Positions 57,802 through 64,000 of a stretch of 64,000 nucleotides of DNA are shown in pieces. The stretch's first letter is position 1. Each line of letters starts with the position of its first letter. A program made the translations under genes and the position numbers. The notes beneath the pieces are model-generated. The model had not been told where the DNA came from. It saw nothing but the letters and a program-made list of their open reading frames with translations, and made no database searches. This DNA comes from Azospirillum baldaniorum (GTDB lineage Bacteria; Pseudomonadota; Alphaproteobacteria; Azospirillales; Azospirillaceae): the NCBI RefSeq assembly GCF_003119195.2, contig NZ_CP022260.1, positions 837,501-901,500 of the forward strand. Reading direction: 5' to 3'.

Positions 57802-59538
57802 TCAGTCCGGATTCCTGCGGGAAATATCCTTGTAAAAGATATGGGTGCCGCGGCCCGCCTGCTTGGCCCGGTACATCGCGCCATCCGCGGCCACCAGCAG
57901 ACTGCGGGCGTCCGACCCGTCGGCCGGGGACAGGGCGATGCCGACACTGGCGCCGATGACGGCAGTCCTGCCCTGCACCGGGATGGGCAGCGCCACCGCC
58001 TCCACGATTTTCGCCGCCACGCCCCCGGCATCCGCGGCGGAGGTCACATCCTCCAGCACGATGGTGAACTCGTCGCCACCGACGCGGGCCACCGTGTCGC
58101 TGCGGCGCAGACAGCCGGCGATTCGCGCGGCGGCGATGCGCAGCACCTCGTCCCCGCAATCGTGTCCCATGCGGTCGTTGACCGCCTTGAAGCCGTCCAG
58201 GTCGATGAACAGCAGGGCCAAGGATCGTCCGGAGCGCCGCGACCGGGCCAGCGCCACGTCCAGCCGGTCGAAGAGAAGCCGGCGGTTGGGCAGGCCGGTC
58301 AGGGCGTCATGGTTGGCGAGATGGTCCTTCTCCGCCTCGCTCCGCCGCAGATCCTCCTCGGCGGCCTTGCGCAGCGTGATGTCGCGCCCGACGCCGACCA
58401 GCCCGAGAAGCTCGTTGCCGGCGTCGCGGATCGGCGCCTTCAAGATTTCGACCCAGATCCGCCCGCCATCGGGCAGCGGGATGCTCTCCTCGTTGCGCCG
58501 CGGCTGGTCCTCGGCATAGACCGAAGCATCGCCCGCGCGGATGCCGTCGGCCATTTCGGGGGGCCAGATCTCATGGCTGTCCAACCCGATCAACTGCTCC
58601 AGCGGACGCCCGGTCCAGGAGGCGAAGGCCCGGTTGGCCTTGCGCAGCACGCCGTCCCGGTCCTTGAAGAAGACGGCGTCGGGGATGGTGTCGATGATTC
58701 CCTGCAACAGGGCGTGCTGCCGCAGAAGCTGCTTTTCCGTCTGCCGCCGCTCCGTGATGTCGCGGGCGATGCCGACGACGCCCAGCATCTTGCCGCTGCG
58801 GTCAAGGCAGACGGCCTTGGCGGTCTCCATCAGCACGCGGCGTCCGTCCGGGTGGACGAACCACTCCTCGCTGCGCGAGAAGCCCTTCTGCATGGCGATC
58901 TGGTCGGTCCGCCGCCGCCGCACCGCGGTCTCCGCGTCGAACAGCCGGTGGTCAGTCAGCCCCAGCGGCGGCCGCCCCGCATAGTCGAGCATCGCCCAGT
59001 TGACCTTGAGGTAGGTGCCGTTCACATCCTTGAAGAAGACGATGTCCGGCATCGAGTCGATCAGGCTTTGCAGCATGGCGCGCTCGCGGTCGAGCGCCTC
59101 GGTGTCGGTGCCGCCATGGTCCGGATCGGCCAGGGGAGCGGCGAGCTGCGCCTCGTGCAGGATGCCCAGACGCCCGTCCGGCAGCGCCATACCGCTGCGA
59201 CGCACCCAGGCGGTCACCGGACGCCCCTTGGGGTAGAAGGTCCAGCGCCCCGCCACCGATTCCCCTTCGGCCTGCGGCGCCCCCTCCGGCTGGCTGCCGA
59301 ACTCGCGGCCCTGGAAGTCGGCGAGCGACGCGGCGTTCCACAGCTCAAGGGCGGCGCGGTTGCCCCAGACCATCCGCCCGCGACCGCCGTCATGCAGCCA
59401 GACGGGCGCCCACAGCCCGTCGAGCAGCGGAAGATCGGCAACGGTCATTGAAGCCGTCATCGGGCGGCCCGCCGGCGCGCACGCCTCCCCGCCGGGGACG
59501 CCGACCCCGGACTGGTTCTGATCCGCCTGATGACCCAT
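57802..59538 (-). CDS. PAS-domain diguanylate cyclase (GGDEF)
   Basis: A 578-residue soluble signalling protein. A PAS-like N-terminus (about 30-110) is followed by two clear PAS/PAC units (about 150-270, SLIDSMPDIVFFKDVNGTYL; about 275-400, GIIDTIPDAVFFKDRDG) and a GGDEF domain (about 405-570). The active site VARVGGDEFTIVLE is intact and an inhibitory RxxD site (RRSD) lies just before it. It would make cyclic di-GMP in response to a ligand or redox signal bound by PAS. No EAL domain. Confidence 0.92.
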   Translation of the reverse strand: MGHQADQNQSGVGVPGGEACAPAGRPMTASMTVADLPLLDGLWAPVWLHDGGRGRMVWGNRAALELWNAASLADFQGREFGSQPEGAPQAEGESVAGRWTFYPKGRPVTAWVRRSGMALPDGRLGILHEAQLAAPLADPDHGGTDTEALDRERAMLQSLIDSMPDIVFFKDVNGTYLKVNWAMLDYAGRPPLGLTDHRLFDAETAVRRRRTDQIAMQKGFSRSEEWFVHPDGRRVLMETAKAVCLDRSGKMLGVVGIARDITERRQTEKQLLRQHALLQGIIDTIPDAVFFKDRDGVLRKANRAFASWTGRPLEQLIGLDSHEIWPPEMADGIRAGDASVYAEDQPRRNEESIPLPDGGRIWVEILKAPIRDAGNELLGLVGVGRDITLRKAAEEDLRRSEAEKDHLANHDALTGLPNRRLLFDRLDVALARSRRSGRSLALLFIDLDGFKAVNDRMGHDCGDEVLRIAAARIAGCLRRSDTVARVGGDEFTIVLEDVTSAADAGGVAAKIVEAVALPIPVQGRTAVIGASVGIALSPADGSDARSLLVAADGAMYRAKQAGRGTHIFYKDISRRNPD

Positions 59539-59635
59539 GGTGGTCGCCGCCGCCTCGGCACGAAGAAAGCACCGGACGGCTTTCTAGCATAATTCGAGGC
59601 AATCTTCTCCTGCTACCGCAAGAGGCCGCGCTCTT

Positions 59636-61624
<1,989 letters not shown>

Positions 61625-61755
61625 GGTTTTTCTCCGGGTCCGGGCAGCGCACCCGAATCCGAGGCGCGGCGTCTTGGCCCACACAACGGATCAATCCGGC
61701 CGGAGTTTCCAAAAAATGCCGCGCTCATGCTTCCGGCGACGGGCGGCCGCGTCGG

Positions 61756-61995
61756 CTATTCCGGGCGGGCGCCGCTTTTGCGCTCCGACCGCAGGCGCCG
61801 CCGCAGGACCAATGTGTACCAGGCCAGCAGGACCGTGGTGAAGAGCGACAAGGTGAAGGACACGCCGTCCGGCCGCAGGTCGTAGCCCGTGGCGCCGCCG
61901 AACAGCGTCACCGAGCTGTCCCAGAGATAGGCGAGCAGCAGGATCAGCGTGTTGGTCCCCGACAGGCCGGTGGCGAGATAAAGCACAAGATGCAT
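61756..61995 (-). CDS. Small membrane protein, hypothetical
   Basis: A 79-residue protein with two hydrophobic segments (LVLYLATGLSGTNTLILLLA; LSLFTTVLLAWYTLVLRRRL). GGGAGG precedes the ATG at 61995. It is upstream of the BCCT gene on the same strand and may be co-transcribed. Family not recognised. Confidence 0.6.
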   Translation of the reverse strand: MHLVLYLATGLSGTNTLILLLAYLWDSSVTLFGGATGYDLRPDGVSFTLSLFTTVLLAWYTLVLRRRLRSERKSGARPE

Positions 61996-62102
61996 CCGTT
62001 GCCTCCCGAAGAGCCCTGCCCGGCCATGCGCTTTTTCGTTGCGCGGTGTTGTTCTTGTCCGAAGCCCCGTCATCCTAGGCGCCCGGAGCGATCCTGTCAG
62101 CC

Positions 62103-63734
62103 ATGGCCCACACCGAAAGCCCCCCGACCTGGACCCAGCGGCTCCTGCGCTACGGCACGGGGGTGCTCATCCTGGCTCTGCTGGCCGGGGCGCTGGTCAT
62201 CCTGAACCGCTGGCTGGAGCAGTACAGCGTCGCCGACATCCGGCAGGCGCTGAACCGCATCACGGGCGTGCAGCTTCTCGCCGCCTCGGCGGCGGCGGCG
62301 GTCAGCTACTGGCTGCTGACGCTCTACGACCTGCTGGCCCTGCGCCACCTGCGGCGGCCCCTGCCCTACCGCTGGGTGGCTTTCACCGCCTTCACCAGCT
62401 ACGCCTTCAGCCACAGCCTGGGCTTCGCCAGCATCATCGGGGCGACCGTGCGCTACCGCCTCTACGCGCCGCATGGGCTGGGCGGGGTGGAGGTGGCGCA
62501 GGTGACGCTGTTCGTCGTCACCACCTTCATGCTCGGGCTGGCGACGGTGATGCCGGTGGTCATGCTGATCGACCCCACGGCGCTGAAGGCGCTGCACGTC
62601 CCGCCGGGAAGCGCCGTCCTGCTGGGGCTGGCGGCGCTGGCGATCCTGGTGGCCTACGCGGTGGGCGGCTTCTGGCTGCGCCGGCCGCTGCGGGTGTTCG
62701 GGCACGCCATCGCCTTCCCCCGCCCGTCCATCGCGGTTCGACAACTCCTGCTGGGGCTGTGCGACCTGTCGCTGGCGGCGCTGGTCCTCTATCTCTGCCT
62801 GCCGCCGAGCGACGCGGTGAGCTACGCTGACGTTCTGGTCGCCTTCGGGCTGGCGCTGGTCGCCGGCATCATCAGCCACGTGCCGGGGGGGCTGGGCGTG
62901 TTCGACGCCATCGTCCTGGTCAGCCTGACCCCGGCGATGCCAGGCAACGACGTGATGGCGGGGCTGCTGGTCTTCCGCCTGATCTATTATCTGGCGCCGC
63001 TGGTGATCGCCGGGCTGATGTTCGGCGGGGTGGAGGCCTTCCAGGCGCGGCGCCGCATCGGCGGCCTGTCGCGGGGAATCTCCGCTGCCATCAGCCCGGC
63101 GGTGCCGTTGGTGCTGGCCGCCTGCATCTTCATCACCGGGGCCTTCCTGCTGTTCTCCCGCGCCACGCCGGAGGAGACGCTGCCCGCCCCCTTCGACGCC
63201 ACGGCGCTGCCGCTGGTGGAGATGTCGCACTTCACCGGCAGCGTCGCCGGGGTGCTGCTGATCCTGCTGGCCCACGCGGTGCAGCGGCGGCTGCACGCCG
63301 CCTGGGTGCTGTCGCTGGTGCTGCTGGCGACCGGCTGCGCCTCCGCCCTGCTGAAGGGCGGCGACTGGCCGGAGGCCATCGTGCCGGGGCTGATCTTCCT
63401 GGCCCTGCTGCCCGCCCGCAAGGAGTTCCACCGTCGCGGCAACATCCTGCGCAATCCCCTGACGCCGAGCTGGTTCATCGCGACCGGCGTGGCGCTGGCC
63501 AGCGCCTTCTGGTTGGGCCTGTTCTCCTACAAGCACATCGCCTTCAGCGACGAACTGTGGTGGCATTTCACCCTGCACGGCGACGCCTCCCGCTTCCTGC
63601 GGGCGTCGGTGGCGGTCGGGGTGATCGCGCTCGGCGCCGCCCTGGTCCATCTGGTGTCGGCGGCCAGCCGCGACCCGGAGGAGCGGGAGGAGAAGCCCCC
63701 CGGCCCCCTCACCGCCGCCAGAAGGACGGACTGA
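62103..63734 (+). CDS. MprF-like integral membrane protein (lysylphosphatidylglycerol synthase TM region / UPF0104)
   Basis: A 543-residue membrane protein with about 13-14 segments. The core SYAFSHSLGFASIIGATVRY and ISHVPGGLGVFDAIVL match the flippase domain of MprF and UPF0104 proteins. The tRNA-dependent synthase domain of full-length MprF is absent (the protein ends after the membrane part). It may flip a lipid rather than make lysyl-PG. Its 3' end overlaps the convergent TrkH gene by 26 bases. Confidence 0.85.
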   Translation: MAHTESPPTWTQRLLRYGTGVLILALLAGALVILNRWLEQYSVADIRQALNRITGVQLLAASAAAAVSYWLLTLYDLLALRHLRRPLPYRWVAFTAFTSYAFSHSLGFASIIGATVRYRLYAPHGLGGVEVAQVTLFVVTTFMLGLATVMPVVMLIDPTALKALHVPPGSAVLLGLAALAILVAYAVGGFWLRRPLRVFGHAIAFPRPSIAVRQLLLGLCDLSLAALVLYLCLPPSDAVSYADVLVAFGLALVAGIISHVPGGLGVFDAIVLVSLTPAMPGNDVMAGLLVFRLIYYLAPLVIAGLMFGGVEAFQARRRIGGLSRGISAAISPAVPLVLAACIFITGAFLLFSRATPEETLPAPFDATALPLVEMSHFTGSVAGVLLILLAHAVQRRLHAAWVLSLVLLATGCASALLKGGDWPEAIVPGLIFLALLPARKEFHRRGNILRNPLTPSWFIATGVALASAFWLGLFSYKHIAFSDELWWHFTLHGDASRFLRASVAVGVIALGAALVHLVSAASRDPEEREEKPPGPLTAARRTD

Positions 63735-64000
63735 GCACGACCAGGATGGTGAAGAACTCCAGCCGCCCCAGCAGCATGCCGGCGGCCAGCGCCCATTTTG
63801 CGCCGTCCGGCATGGTGGCGTAGTTGCCGACCGGCCCGATGGTGGGGCCGAGGCCGGGACCGACGTTGCTGACCGCCGTCGCCGCCCCCGACAGCGCAGA
63901 CACCACGTCCACCCCGAGGAAGGCCAGGACGAAGGCCAGGACGAACACCGACATCAGGTAGACGAAGCCGAAGCTCATCACCGAGATCATCACGTCGGCG
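63709..64000 (-). CDS. TrkH-type potassium transporter, C-terminal part
   Basis: The frame is open to the end of the window, so the N-terminal majority lies outside. The last 97 codons show the fourth pore loop and helix: ATAVSNVGPGLGPTIGPVGN (with the TVGxGFG-like selectivity region) and MLLGRLEFFTILVVLSPSFW, the conserved TrkH C-terminus. Confidence 0.9.
   Translation of the reverse strand, partial: ADVMISVMSFGFVYLMSVFVLAFVLAFLGVDVVSALSGAATAVSNVGPGLGPTIGPVGNYATMPDGAKWALAAGMLLGRLEFFTILVVLSPSFWRR

Overview
This window reads as chromosome or chromid DNA of a GC-rich alphaproteobacterium of the Rhodospirillales, most like Azospirillum. That assignment is inferred from gene content (napEFDABC beside a RegB/RegA pair, cyoABCD-SURF1, TRAP and oligopeptide transport operons, exopolysaccharide genes) and from strong G/C third-position bias; no database search was possible. 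No rRNA, tRNA, CRISPR array or intact insertion sequence was seen.

Layout. (1) 1-5425 (+) is a tightly overlapping surface-polysaccharide operon: the end of an epimerase, a flippase, two GT4 glycosyltransferases and an O-antigen ligase/polymerase-like membrane protein. It ends in three consecutive hairpins. Facing it are a WecE-type sugar aminotransferase with a decayed wbqC remnant fused upstream (5562-7150) and a large right-handed beta-helix protein carrying two carbohydrate-binding modules (7435-10248). (2) 10555-25645 holds a LysR regulator divergent from a long catabolic operon: M20 deacylase, oligopeptide ABC transporter, PanE-like reductase, M20 carbamoylase-type hydrolase, histone-deacetylase-like amidohydrolase, a frameshifted thiamine-diphosphate enzyme, a BKACE (DUF849) enzyme and an EamA exporter. 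(3) 25611-32995 holds a LacI regulator divergent from a TRAP transporter, a VOC protein, a RuBisCO-like protein and a four-carbon acid sugar kinase, probably a branched acid-sugar (apionate-type) pathway. (4) 33188-37949 is regulatory and housekeeping: Crp/Fnr, response regulator, HU, ECF sigma/anti-sigma and Bax-inhibitor-1. (5) 38062-39390 is an oxalate/formate antiporter preceded by about 770 bases without a convincing protein gene but with a strong minus-strand terminator.

(6) 40165-54487 is a respiration island: napEFDABC, a second HU gene identical in protein to the first, RegA/RegB redox regulators, then SURF1-cyoDCBA on the minus strand, divergent from an MHS-type transporter across an intergenic region with a consensus FNR/FixK box. 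The layout suggests redox control of both nitrate reduction and the quinol oxidase. (7) 54518-64000 contains a ParE/ParD-type toxin-antitoxin pair, NAD(P)HX dehydratase, histidine phosphatase, a PAS-GGDEF diguanylate cyclase, a BCCT osmolyte transporter, an MprF-like membrane protein and the end of a TrkH potassium transporter.

At least five related GC-rich palindromic intergenic repeats are scattered through regions 2 and 6. The points most worth follow-up are the RuBisCO-like cluster, the amide catabolic operon, the beta-helix/CBM protein without a signal peptide, the wbqC-wecE remnant, the duplicated HU gene with a conserved promoter, and the orphan terminator near 39.7 kb.
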